Shown in pieces: positions 1 through 11,884 of a DNA stretch of 64,000 nt (position 1 is its first letter; the number at the start of each line of letters is the position of its first letter). The stretch is from NCBI GenBank assembly GCA_030762895.1, contig CM061063.1, positions 215,180,103-215,244,102 on the forward strand, read 5' to 3'. The translations under genes were made by a program, and so were the position numbers. The notes under the pieces were generated by a model that was not told the origin of the DNA, made no database searches, and worked only from the letters and a program-made list of their open reading frames with translations. The stretch comes from Sophora flavescens (Eukaryota; Streptophyta; Magnoliopsida; Fabales; Fabaceae).

Positions 1-1595
1 GATATTTTTTTCAACGTGCATCACATCGAGAAAATGTCTTACATATAATGATTTCCAATATGGCAACTCAAAGAAAATCGACCTTTTCTTCCACCCTCTT
101 GTGACAATATCTCTCGCAAAAGGTTTACGGAATTGGATATTCAAATCCTTTACCTTTTCAAAAAGTTGATCACCGTCAACGGTGAAGGAGCTCTACCTTC
201 TTCCGAGTTCCCATTGAACGCCTTTCTCCACAACCAGTAATGATGACTTGGATGCAAAAATCTACGATGCCCAAGAAAGACATTCTTCTTACAATGTTCT
301 AACCGCATCCAATCCGTACCCTCTTCACATATAGGGCATGCACACTCGACCCTTGATGCTATATCCTGACAGACATTACCGTAGGCTGGAAAATCATTAA
401 TTGTACCAAACAACATAGCTCTCAAATTGAAACTTTCTTCCTTATACCCATCATACACCTCCACACCTGTCTCCCACAGTTGTTTCAAGTCTTCAATCAA
501 AGGAGTCAAATAGACGTCTATATCATTTCCAGGTTGTTTGGGCCCAGAAATTAACATAGATAGCATCATAAATTTGCGCTTCATGCATAGCCATGGGGAT
601 AGGTTATAAATCACCAAAATCCCAGGCCATGTACTGTGAGAGCTACTTTGAACACCATGCGGGTTAAATCCGTCAGTAGCCAATGCAAGTCGTAGATTTC
701 TTGATTCTTTCCCAAAATCAGGATAATCATGATCAAATTTCTTCCATTGCGGAGAATCTGCCGGGTGCCGCAGCTTGCCATCTTTGATCCTTTCATCCTC
801 ATGCCATGTCAAGTGCTTTGAATCTTTAGAACTACGGTACATGCGCCTAAATCTGGGTATTATGGGAAAATACCACACAACCTTCTCTGGATCTGATTCT
901 TTCTTCTTATATCGTGAGGCATTACATTTAGGACACATCTTTAACGATGCATATTCATTCTGAAATAAAATGCAATCGTTAGGACAAGCATGTTTCCTCT
1001 CGTAGCTCATGCCAATAGAGCGTAACATTTGTTTAGCCTCATATGTCCGACTAGGAAGCATATTATCCTCTGGCAACATGTCTTTCAATAGTGTGAGTAA
1101 GTCCGTAAAGCTCTTATCAGTCCATCCATTGCCCGATTTCAAGTTATACAACTTTAACATCGCCGACAATCTTGTGAATTTAGTACAACCATCATACAAT
1201 GGTTGCTCTGCATCACTTACCAACCTCTCAAACATTTGAGGACAATCCCGAAGATCCTCTTCAACAGCATTTGCTATGTCTTCAAAACGATCGCCCTCAT
1301 AAGTATTTGTGTCGGTATCGTATGATGAATATCTCACACGATTCCTCATTTCTCTAGACTCAGCTCTTGTCTCACCATGTTTTGTCCAACATGTATAACT
1401 TTGATCGATTCCATTACACACTAAATGTTCTTCCAAATCGGCTGCACTAACTCGCCTTGCATAACAACAATCTAAACAAGGACATATGATTGTACTAGGG
1501 TTTTCGGCATGCCGAACTGCAAACCTAATGAACTCTTTCACCCCATCCTCATACTCTTTCGTTAAACGATTGGCAGACATCCATTTCCGATCCAT
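1..1595 (-). pseudogene. CACTA (En/Spm) TNP2-type transposase, frameshifted and cut by the window edge
   Basis: This encodes the transposase that would recognise CACTA ends and excise the element in the nucleus. Reading leftward from an ATG at 1595, an N-terminal transposase-associated domain (about residues 1-75, with the Cys pair in CPCLDCC) is followed by the TNP2 domain. The TNP2 domain shows the zinc-binding stretch HACPNDCILF...MCPKC (about residues 203-223), then LATDGFNPHG and NDIDVYL, which carry acidic residues expected in the catalytic core. A stop at 150-152 follows a single-base frameshift at about 175. In the other frame, homology continues to the left edge (RHFLDVMHVEKN), so the gene is broken but extends out of the window. 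No internal stops are seen before the shift, so the loss is recent or may be a sequence error. Confidence 0.9.
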
Positions 1596-1849
1596 GCTTT
1601 CCCGATCTACAAAAATATTTATTAAACATATTTACTTTGAGTTTAGAGTGGTTGATGTCTACATGCAATGTATACAGATTAAAGGAATGAAAGGAATGAA
1701 AACTGTTACCGTTTTTCCGCATGGCAAATTGAGTGTGGACAGGGGCTGTGTATTAGTGGGGAAGCATCAAAAGGGAAAGATGGGAGAGAGGGGGGGTATT
1801 CAGTTGGGTAAAGGAAATGATCAGTGTAGCAGTTTCAGGTCCCTTGAAG

Positions 1850-2800
1850 AACCTGTTGTATCTTTTATGTTCAAGGAGAGGATTGTGAAACAAGAAGAAA
1901 ACTATTGGTTTCAGTAATCTAGAATCAAATGGTTCATGATGGGAGACTGAAAGTTTTTTCATCAATCAGCCATCATAAAGAGGAGAACAAATAGAAATTT
2001 TGCTCTACTAGATCCTGATGACAATTGGATCTATGAAGATTTGCAATTACAGAACTTAGTTTCAGATTTCTTTAAGGATCTATATCAAAGTACTGGTATG
2101 GGAAATGTCAGTTTTCCAACCTTATCTGCCTTTCCTAATATAAAAGAAAGAGACAGGGATTTCCTTGAAAATCTTGTCTCACTTGATGAGATAAAAAGAG
2201 CTCTCTTTAGTATGAAAAACTTTAAAGCCCCTGGCCTTGATGGTTTTCATCCCATCTCTTTTAAATCTCAATGGAATGTTGTTGGTAATTATATATATTC
2301 CTGTTAACTCTGATTCCTTAAAAGAATGATATCTCTTGTGTTAATCAATTAAGACATGTAGCTTTGTGTAATGTAAGTTATAAGATCATTACCAAAGTGA
2401 TAGCTCATAGGCTAATAACTATTATGCCTTACATTGTAAATAATACTCAAAGTAGTTTCGTACCAGGAAGTAAATTTGTAGCTGAGTTTTGCTGATGACC
2501 TAATCTTTGTAGCTGAAGCAAATTTGAACCAGACTCAAATGATTTTAAATGTATTTGAGGAATTCTGTAACAGCTCAAGGCAGAGAGTGAATCTATCCAA
2601 GTCTAAAGTCTTCTTCTCTAGTAACAATAATCCTGACTTGGCTACTGACTTAAGTAGGACTCTACGGATTGAGAAGACTCAAGATCTGGGTACTTATTTA
2701 GGAGCACCTCTGTTGCATCAGAGATCTTCAAGAAATGTCTATGCGTATGTTCTGGAGAAAATGAAAAAGAAACTATAAGAAGCAGCAAAAATGACTGAAT
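1850..2800 (+). pseudogene. LINE (L1-type) reverse transcriptase remnant
   Basis: This is a broken non-LTR retrotransposon open reading frame on the plus strand. One frame from 1850 to 2307 carries the linker after the endonuclease (SRIKWFMMGD, then KFFHQSAI), interrupted by stops at 1915 and 1948, and then the RT start with KAPGLDGFHP. After 2307 the frame shifts but RT homology continues (HVALCNVSYKIITKVIAHRL and SSFVPGSK). An internal deletion then joins directly to the catalytic block FADDLIFVAE near 2490 and the downstream NLSKSKVFFS...LGTYLGAP segment (ORF 2524-2778). The endonuclease and poly(A) tail were not recognised. It lies between the CACTA transposase and the CACTA terminus, so it probably inserted in that element. 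Confidence 0.85.
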
Positions 2801-3957
2801 CTAAAATGACTAAGCATAAACACATGCTCAAAAAATGACTAAGCATAAACACATGCTCAAAAAATGTATGAAGTGAAATCAGAAGCAGCAAAAACAGCAA
2901 CAATAAAGAAAATGTCCTATGAATTGACACTTGGAAGACCTTAATCCTGTCAGAATCTGCTAGAGCTTTGAGGCTTTTCAGTTAATTAAGAATTTCCTAA
3001 TGAAAAGAGGTCCTGTGAATATATGAGTATCCTTGAAAAGAGTGAAAATGGAAGAAAATCAACGAGTAATTTGCGTATGTCTTTAGATACATCTCTCATT
3101 TTCAATTCTTCATTTTCTAGCTTCTCATGTTCATCCAATCCACTCATACCAAGAACACCCTATAAGTTTATCACAGTATTAAAAGTATTCCATCAAATAG
3201 CAGGATACAACATGATTTTACCGACTATTGGAAAGAGATAATAGCTGATTGTACAGCGAATAATAAGTATGCATATCTCGTTCCTTCTTGATTTTAGTCA
3301 TCTCTAATGTAAAAATCAATAACCTTCATTTTAGTTGAGTCTACCGAATCAAGTAAATTCATTTGAAAAAAGTGCTCCGGGAATCATCTTCATTCTTCAT
3401 GAAAAAGAAATCAGCATTTCAATTGAAACCACTTAAAAAATTTGTCATGCAGATTGCATACAGTATCACATTTTGCTAAAGAAATATTGTACATTACTAC
3501 AAAATGTTTACCAGCTACCACATTATGTGTAAATACTAAATAGCAGAAACTTGTTGCTTATTTCTGAGTTGCATGGAAGCAGTCCAAAACATAAAAGAGT
3601 GATAAGGCATTATTGTAATCCAAATTCATAAAAGCATAAAAAGATACATACGGTGAGCTACAATAACTAAGATTCAGGAAGAGGGACTTACCAAACAGCG
3701 AAGAGGAAAAGGCGATGGAAGAGGGAAGGGCTTGAACGGGCGGTGACGGCTGCAGGATGGTCAACAACAGCGGCGGCGGCGGCGGGATGGTCAACAACAC
3801 CAGTGGTGACGGTGGCAAATAAGGGTTCCCGCGATGGCAACGAGCTACAGTAGGGTTAGGGCTGTGGGTGTCGAGTGGAATGAAGAGAGCAAGAAAAAAT
3901 AGGGAAGAAAACCAAGGTGCCGCGTTTAATTTGCTGTGCTGATGAAAAGGGGAACCT
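2801..3957. other. Probable CACTA 5' flank, no recognisable gene
   Basis: An imperfect tandem duplication of a roughly 30 bp unit (aatgactaagcataaacaca) lies at about 2805-2870. A (CGG)-rich patch occurs at 3765-3785. A 146-codon minus-strand frame (3558-3998) has low-complexity Pro/Ser/Leu content and runs into the subterminal repeats. It may overlap an untranslated exon of the transposase transcript, but I cannot support a protein. Confidence 0.35.
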
Positions 3958-4206
3958 AAGATAGCGTTTCCTTTAGGAAACGCTATCTTAAGTATCACCT
4001 AAGATAGCGTTTCCGTGTGGAACCGCTATCTTTTCCTAAGTGACACTTTTAATAGCGGTTCCACACGGAAACGCTATCTTAGGTGATACCTAAGATAGCG
4101 TTTTCTAAAGGAAACGCTATTAAAAGTCCCCCCATCACTTTTAATAGCATTTCCACACGGAAATGCTATAAAAGGTGCGTTATTAAAAGTCTAATCTGTT
4201 GTAGTA
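3958..4206 (-). repeat. CACTA subterminal palindromic repeats and terminus
   Basis: At least six direct and inverted copies of a motif like AAACGCTATCTTAGGT / GGAAACGCTAT lie within 250 bp, several paired as perfect stems around tttaggaaa or ccacacgg. The block ends at 4206 with, on the minus strand, TACTACAACAG, one base off the CACTACAAC consensus of CACTA termini. Dense subterminal repeats next to a CACTA end are where the transposase binds in this superfamily. The orientation fits the minus-strand transposase, making this the promoter-side end of that element. I did not find the partner end, which lies outside the window. Confidence 0.75.
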
Positions 4207-5439
4207 TAGGCCAGACTCGAGCTAGTATTTTACAAAACAAGCTTGGTTCTTATTTAGGCAAAGCCTAACTAGCCACCAATTTCAGGAGTTTGAACCTTGA
4301 AGTTATCACTCTGTGGAAGGGCTTTATCTAACGACCACTCTCGACCCAAAATTATTATAGCGATTACACCAAAAACAAAACCCTAACGAGTCTAACTTAG
4401 CCAGTTTCCTCCCCTATTTAAGGAAAGACCCTTTCAATTTTTTCTTGTATCAATGGTCATTTATTTGAATAGTTTCTCCTCCGAGGTTGGAGTTTCTCTT
4501 CATATAGTGGCGGTTTTTCTTCCTCCTTGGTAGGGCGTTTAGGATCTTAGGCTCCTTTTCTATTGTGCCCTCTAGTTCTCAGGGTTATTTCTTTACTTTT
4601 GAAAGCGTCTCAAATCTTCCTTTTGATCATGTATAGTTTGAAGTGTCGATAAAGGGATTCAAACCTCTTAAAAGGTTGGAAACTTGCTAGGAAGGAAATT
4701 CTAGGAGTAATGCCTGCCTCTTCAAAGGAACTACGCAGCAATGAAACAAAAGACAAAAGCGTAGAAGGATCATCCCTACGGTTGGAACCAAAGAAAGATC
4801 AAGGAGTGACACAAAAACCCATCTTAGTGATAGATAATAAACCCCTCAATGAAGCAGTTTCTAAGCAAGTTCTAAACAAGGCTTGGGAAAACCCAAAGAA
4901 CCTGAAGATGTCTGAGAATCAATGACATCATGTGCAGGACTTAAAACTTATGGGTCATATGTCGAGCTTATAATGTCAAGTGCTAAAATCATTCATTTTT
5001 TAGGTACATATATTATAATCGAATACCTATCTGTGTCCAAATTAATAGTTTGCCCTTGGATACTATCAACACAAAGAATGCAGCTAAGATAGGAGGCATA
5101 ATACAGTCCAAAAAAAAAAGAAGATAGGAGACATAATAAGGGAGGTACTAGAGGAAGAGAATCCAATGGTAGAAGGTGATCTCCTACAGAATTCCTAAAT
5201 AGTACAAAGCAAATGAGTTGTTTGTTTTTTATCCTTTGTTTTACTTTCCTTTTTTTTTCTTTGATTTGTATTTTATGTTTAAAAATAGTCACATCAATTT
5301 GCATGAATTTTTTCATAAATAAAAAAAAAACATTCGTGTTGTATAGCATAAGTGAATCTCCTAAGCCATTCAGCTGAAAATCAAATTTCCCATTAACATC
5401 AGGAAGTCGTTGCCTACTAGATTTTGGGTTACAAGAAAG
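4207..5439. other. Unassigned interval with one small open frame
   Basis: This lies between the CACTA end and the gypsy remnant. The only frame of note is 4710-4925 (+), 71 codons, charged, rich in Lys, Glu and Asn, with no family I recognise. It is preceded by T-rich sequence and a cccctatttaagg stretch that could be a promoter, and might be the 5' part of a decayed LINE, but that is a guess. A 12-base A run and T-rich tracts occur at 5108-5120 and 5230-5330. Confidence 0.3.
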
Positions 5440-5700
5440 TCATCAGGTATTGGTAGGACGTCTTCTTCCGATCCTATTTAAAGAAATCATTAGCTCCCCT
5501 CCATATGACATGTAACACTACATAAAAAAGTATATAAATACTATATGTCATACTAATGTCAGTTGTGGCCTCGAATTCGAACACACTACCCAACTTCTAA
5601 GCATAGTCAATATCCGATGTGGATTCAACTAGACACAGTCAGTAACAACATCCTAGACCTCACAGTCTGATTAGAATCGAACTGCTCTGATACCACCAAA
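5440..5700 (-). mobile_element. PBS, leader and gag start of an additional gypsy A unit
   Basis: Immediately beyond the inner LTR end, the minus strand reads TTTGGTGGTATCAGAGCAG (initiator tRNA-Met PBS), then the same leader as at 34762-34995, then the first gag codons (RRRPTN equivalent, with the ATG region partly deleted). Homology stops near 5440. So the 5701-7455 LTR has a pol end on one side and a gag start on the other. Confidence 0.75.
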
Positions 5701-7455
5701 TGAGACACCCCGTTGTTTCCCATTGTATTATTAGATTAAAACATTATTAATTATTTACTTAATCGCGCGCTTATCGTTGAAAATATGTAAAAATTTAAAA
5801 CTTAATTAATAATCATATAACTTCTGCAGATTTAAACACCCAACGTTATTATATATAAATACACACATATTTATCCATTATCTTACAAAACACTGTTTAG
5901 GATATCTCCTATCAGTAGGATCCCTCACAGGTACATATTTATACACACTGCTTATAACTAACAGAAAATAAAATGTCTTATAAGACTCACTGGCCCTAAA
6001 CTTACTACACTATATTATTAGGTTGTTACTTGTCCTCCAGCATCCGCTTCATACGGAGTTCCATCTAACTCCTCAGCAACCTCCGTTTCACATAGAGTTC
6101 CATCCAACTTCTCAACAACGTATTCCTCCATCGAGTCTTCTAACATAATCAAGTAGACATACACAAAAATACAGAAAAGGGAGATAAGAAACAGTTCTAT
6201 CATCATAAGCGAAAAAGACTCATAGCATATAATACAATAGTGGTCAAAAACAAGCATCACACATAACTAACAATCATCCTCAAATTACGATATCATCCTC
6301 TACCCTTACTCTCATGCAACTAAACCTTCAAGTTGATGTGGCCACCATCAATCCTATCACACATCCCTTGCCTGCCGAGGGATGTTAGTCAGTCGTCCAA
6401 GCGATGCAACCCCTCTAAAATCGTGCACGTACTCATCCATGGTGAGAATGCTCATGCAAAACAATGACATTATAGCTGCACAGCACAGTCGGTGCACACC
6501 CTGATTCTAACTCAAGGGTGCTCATGCAAAGCAATGACACTATAACTGCACAATCTAAAACTAAATTGGGACAACCTCGCAAGAACGTCGGACCTCGTGT
6601 TTTCCCAATACACGGTTGTGAACAACAATACACATGAACCTCACTGACCCGTATCAATAGTAACCTAGTGCCTCAAGCTTTCCTCATAGCATCCACTTAC
6701 ATTCTATATCACATCATTTCTATAAAATAATGACTAAGCACCTATAATTCATATTCAAGCTCTCACCCAAACAAAATACCTCCGAGCAACATATATATTT
6801 ACTTAAAATCAACTAATTAAGCAATTTATCAAACCAGGCAGATCATGCATAACACAATAATCAATAAAATATTCAAACACCAAAAGAAACGTCGCATGCA
6901 GTAGAATACCTCAACCAGCATATCACAAACGGTCAATAAATAATAATTCAGACATCCTCAAATATTATAAAATTAACATAAGGCGATAAACCTACAATTC
7001 CCAAATCAGCATTGGTAGTGCGAAAAAGTTTCCAATGCGATTTTTGTATTGTCGATTACTCGACCACTAGTAGGGTTTAGGTCGTCCTACACCATTCTTA
7101 TAACTTATATACTACTTATCAGTTCCGACGATGGAATGGTTCTTTCTCCCACCTAAGTTAACACCAGAAACACACAGTCGAAGATCCTCGTTATCACGTC
7201 ACAAGTTACCAAATCCACCTTCAACCAAAAAACACATAAGGGTTTTCTGCCGGCATAAAATTATACTATTTGTTAAAACACAGACCGGTTTCCGTCTGAG
7301 CTTTAAACCCAAAATTTCACCGTAACCCTCTACCATAATATAGAGTGTGAATATGATTTTGTTTTGTCCAAAATCATTTTCTCAGTCTCATATAAAAATA
7401 TAAATAAATATATATTTACCGTTAATACAACGTATCCAAAAATCGGGATGTTACA
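5701..7455 (-). repeat. 3' LTR of gypsy element A
   Basis: On the minus strand this begins TGTAACATCCCG and ends GTGTCTCA. It is preceded at 7456-7500 by the polypurine-type AAGTGTGGTAGTA and a TTCCGAGGACGAAT stretch typical of the end of chromovirus pol. It is about 1755 bp and closely resembles 34996-36746 throughout, with scattered substitutions and small indels. Confidence 0.85.
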
Positions 7456-9111
7456 TTACTACCACACTTAAAAAAAAAATTCGTCCTCGGAATTTCATAA
7501 TTCAAAACTAGACAGCATCCTGTAATCGTATCTTAATCTAAAGAATCCTTCATTGTATTTCCCGTCACTATCTTCCCTTTAGTGACAGCGGTAACTTCAT
7601 AACAGACTTCATTCTTATATCATTCTATTTATCCTCGAAACAATCCATCACTACATTATGTTCCTTATCTTTAACATTTTGCCCTAATCTATCATCCTTG
7701 AGGAACATCATCAAAACTTAATCATTTTCTCTTCTTAATACCGGTCCCCTAGAAAACCTTATTCCAACATATAACACCCACAATTAACACCACAATCAAT
7801 ACTACCTTAACTTCCTACTCAATGTATCCAATCACAGTCTTAGTTCCTTGGAGCGTATTCCATTATTCTAGATTATATCAAAATCACACCTTTCAAGTCT
7901 CCAAGTAAAAAAACTCCATACTAAAATTAACAGAAGTCGTGTCAGTTAAGATTATCTAACTCCGTAACTTTGAACTACTCTAAAAAACTTAGTTTTTTCT
8001 CAAGAAATCATCCTTTTCTTTCACATCCAACTTAAGTGAAACTACAATAGGCACTTCCCTTTTTGACCTTCCAAATTCCTACATTCAATCCTAACCACAA
8101 GCATTTGATCATTACCCTAAATTTCCTTAACTATACTCTGCCTCAATCAACATTTGATATTTCGATCTATAGTAATATGTCCTATTTGCTGATATTGATC
8201 TTAATCTTACCAGTCATATCTACACCTCAACAAAACTCCTCTCACCTCTCATTTATCCTACTATAAGGGAAACAATACTTAGGTACTACACTTACTCCCT
8301 GTTAGCCATATAAGAATTAACTCATTTTCATTATTGTCCATCGAATTGAGGATGATAAACTAAACTTAGATTATATATTGCCCAATCAAGTCTTTATTCC
8401 AATCCATACCCATCAGAGCTTAAAGTGAAGTCCTAAACTCATCAAAAAAAAAAAACATCCCTAATTATAACCATCATCCTCAAATCCGATTTTAACATAT
8501 CTAACAACTATTCCACATCACTCTAAACTTAACATGATCCTTTCTTAAATCTATTTCTCACCATAAAACATCTTTGCAACAATCTAACAACACTTACTTA
8601 AGATCCTCATATCTTACTAAATTCAATTTATAAGCCTAAATTCCCAATCAAATCCACAACTATAACCATCATCTCAACCATAAAAGGCTACAAGGCTTCC
8701 ACCGATTCAATCCTATACTTGTTAAGGCCCAAACTAATTTTGGTTGTCTCTTTATCATTTTCAACAACTACTCACATTATCCAAATATATCAAGTACTTA
8801 AAATAAATTTCCTTAATAACAACTTCTTTCAACAACTAATTGCTCGCTACACCTTATCAACAAGAACTAATTCTTCCAGTAAGCTTCTTGTCTCACACTT
8901 GACGTAGATATTACTCATGCTCCTCATGACTCTTAGAGTAAATGAGAACATCATCGATGAAGATGACTAGGTCTTACTAAAACAATCTAACACCACATGG
9001 TTAGCCAAAAGTTGAATCATACCAAAGATAACATCTATTTGATACCTAGACAAACAAACAAGGTCTACCATCTATCAAATAAATACCTTTCACAAGATCC
9101 ACAACATTGAG
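7456..9111 (-). pseudogene. Decayed pol remnant of gypsy element A
   Basis: Most of this 1.65 kb is AT-rich and riddled with stops. Near its right end, the minus strand still shows a protease-like tail (LANHVVLDCFSKT, about 8990-9035) that passes almost directly into the reverse-transcriptase block LVIFIDDVLIYSKSHEEHE (about 8920-8985). Most of the RT between these is therefore deleted. I could not recognise RNase H or integrase between 7456 and 8900. Confidence 0.6.
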
Positions 9112-9533
9112 AGGATTCAGCTCCCCTCACGAAAAACACCCCCCAGTGGCCTGATATATGGCCATCTGGAGGCCAATGTTTTTCCTTTGGACTTACATTT
9201 TGTTTCCTGCTATTATTTATCATATGAGGCATTTCAGTTTGGTGTAAGCCCTAGAGGCCAATCTTATGATTCCAAATCGCAATCTGGTTATGTGTTTTGC
9301 CTTAATGGTGGCATTGTGAGCTGGAAGAGTTCAAAGCAGGAGACAGTCACTGATTCTAATACAGAGGTCGAGTATATTGCTGCTTCCAATGCAGCAAAGG
9401 AGGTTGTTTGGATCAGGAAGTTCATTACTGAGCTTGGTACAATTCCTAGCATTGTTGACCCCATTGATCTCTACTGTGATAACAATGGGGCCATTGCACA
9501 GGCTAAGGAACCTAGATCTCACCAGTGATCCAA
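9112..9533 (+). pseudogene. Copia RNase H fragment joined to an LTR
   Basis: The last part of a copia RNase H (SRSQSGYVFCLNG equivalent, then TEVEYIAASNAAKE and YCDNNGAIAQAKEPRSHQ), 113 codons at 9187-9528. It is nearly identical to 15440-15870 of the same element, including the LTR-derived insert at its front. It ends abruptly inside SKHI, where LTR sequence begins. Confidence 0.85.
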
Positions 9534-9875
9534 ACATATAAGTGGTAGTAAAACAGTACTGAGCCGTCACGCCATTTTTCTCTGACCGCACTCAGTACAC
9601 TGTTTGTGTGTGAAAAGAAATATACCGTCACGTCTCCTCTCGCACCTAGCAATGGTTAGAGGTGCCGTTCTGATTGAACACGTGAGACATGTTTATCTGT
9701 TCATGTGGACTACGTAGAGGTATTGCTAGTTCGTGCAGTGCTCGTGATTTGCAGCGACTCAAATCAAAGGTCTGTGCTTCAAGAGGTAAATTTTCGAAAC
9801 ATGACCATGACCATTCGCAAGGATTCTTAGTGGGAATTATTCCACTGTGCTTGTTTGATGAACAAATTCCCAACA
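9534..9875 (+). repeat. Truncated 5' LTR of copia A (right part only)
   Basis: This matches 17136-17468 of the 3' LTR and ends with the same TTCCCAACA. The left about 1.08 kb of the LTR is missing. Confidence 0.85.
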
Positions 9876-9876
9876 G

Positions 9877-9889
9877 TGGCATCGGAGCC
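9877..9889 (+). promoter_or_regulatory. Degenerate primer-binding site of copia A
   Basis: TGGCATCGGAGCC directly follows the LTR end after one base. It differs at two positions from TGGTATCAGAGC, the usual initiator tRNA-Met site of plant copia elements. Confidence 0.65.
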
Positions 9890-10864
9890 GCTTGCGAAAC
9901 CATGGTTTTGTTTGTATGGTTTACCTGTTATATTTGATCACATGCTTATATGCGAACTTATTTTTTGAAAATCGTTTTCAAAATTCGTATGCTTCTGTTT
10001 TTGGAAAACATGATTATGCAATTTTGTTTTCGTATGTATATGATATATATGCGTCACATTGAGGTTCTTGGTATATATGTGATATATACATTGGTTCTGG
10101 AATCGTTATATTATATGTGATATATACATGATTGGTTTCAGTTTTATCATGGCGATGTTAAGGTTCAATGAGGCATGAAGAGTTCATGCTCTCGCTACCC
10201 TGAAGGTCCAAGTGTTGGTACCCGAAGCCGCCGTCGTCTGCGATGTCAAGGGGGCCATGATCGTCAACGGAACCCCCGTGCTACCTCTGCATAGTGTGAT
10301 AATTAATTGCGGCATGAAAACGATATTAATGATAATAAAATGGTTTTATTATTATGATTTCAAAAATCAAATATATTTGGATATTTCGTATCATCCTTTT
10401 AATGACAATATTAATAATAATAATTGAGTATTATTAATATGTGTTTAATTACAATTTCGAATTTCAATTTTGAAGATTTTGAAATCTCAATCAATTACAA
10501 CATTAATAGTAATTAAGTGTATTATTAATGTGTGTTTTATCGTGACTTCGAAATTCATATTTGTTTTGGAGATTTTGATATCTCTTAATTAATAACAGCA
10601 TTAATAGTAATAAGTACGTATTATTATTTTGTTTGTTATGATTCAAAATTTAATTTTGAAATCTTTTATATCACCAATTAATAACAACATCAATTATAAT
10701 AAATTTGATTTATTATATATGATATGGTTTTTTGAAATCCTTAATTATTAACAACATCAATTATAATAAATGTGATTTATTATATATATGTTATGTTTTC
10801 AAAATTCAGATTTTGAAATCTCTAATTAATAACAAAATTAATAATATTAATTAATTAATTAATT

Positions 10865-10930
<66 letters not shown>

Positions 10931-11884
10931 GTATTATTGTTGGTTGTTATTATTTATTTGGTGATGTATGATGAATGGTTATGGCCTTAGTCCTTTTATC
11001 TTTTGATTTATATTTTAAAATACGGCCTGCGTGTCGTGCTTTTCTCTTATATTCCATTTGTAACTTATCTTTTCACATCACTCCCCTCCTGTGTAAAACG
11101 AGGTTTTTAATTTACTTGTAACGTAATGATGGAGACAAGAAGGCGACGTCATAAAAGGACTTGGTGGGAGATCATGCTTGGAGAAGCTTGGACGTTCCTA
11201 GGATTTAGTTAAGATTCTCTCATTGGCTTGGGAGAATCAATGCGTTAGGAGCCATAACCATAACACATTTGTTTGCTTTTGATATATGTATGAGATGCAT
11301 GTATATATGTATGACATATTAAAAAAATTAACTAACGATGAGATCACTTTACTTTAAAAAAAACCCTTAAAAGGAAATATTAAGTTTAAAAGTCTTCCAA
11401 TGCATAGCACTCGTCAAGACTAATATCGAATGAGTGTAGGTTCGCCAAATTGGAGTGCATTTTTATATACTAGTAAGACGCGATGGGACAATTGTAATGT
11501 CTAATTGCTATCTATTGGGTCTAACTTAACTAAGTCATATTCAATAATATTGAAAGACTTAGAGGCATTGAGTTTGGCTTTAGTTCATGAGATGGATTAG
11601 AATAAGAGTTATTCACCCAACTATCCAAGAGTTGCATGAGATGCAATTGGAAAGTGTTTCCTACCTAAATAACCAAACTTTAAGCGATTAGCCAAAGCTG
11701 ACTTGAAGCTAGGTGAAAATATGGATCTTGTCTCACTAAAAAATCTTCCAACGGGATTTTCCGAATCAATGTTGAGGGTCATTGGCTTGAGTAAAATAGT
11801 TGGAGGTGTATTTATTTAAAGACCTAATTAAATATGTTTATGGCATGATACTTATATTTTGCATATTTCTTTATGTAGATTACC
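9890..11884 (+). other. Copia A leader with degenerate tandem repeats and (AAT)n
   Basis: About 2 kb separates the PBS from gag, long for a copia leader. It has no supported gene. From about 10390 to 10840 it consists of roughly five diverged units of about 90-120 bp, each with a core like ttaataacaacat and a ttttgaaat(c) segment. A simple repeat follows: (TTAA)n at about 10845-10863 and (AAT)n at about 10864-10929. Confidence 0.6.

Noticed and set aside
3558..3998. 146-codon minus-strand protein
   Set aside because: Low-complexity Pro/Ser/Leu translation that reads into CACTA subterminal palindromes; no domain recognised.
6018..6657. Two 74-80 codon minus-strand frames
   Set aside because: They lie within the gypsy A LTR and are not conserved as frames in the partner LTR.
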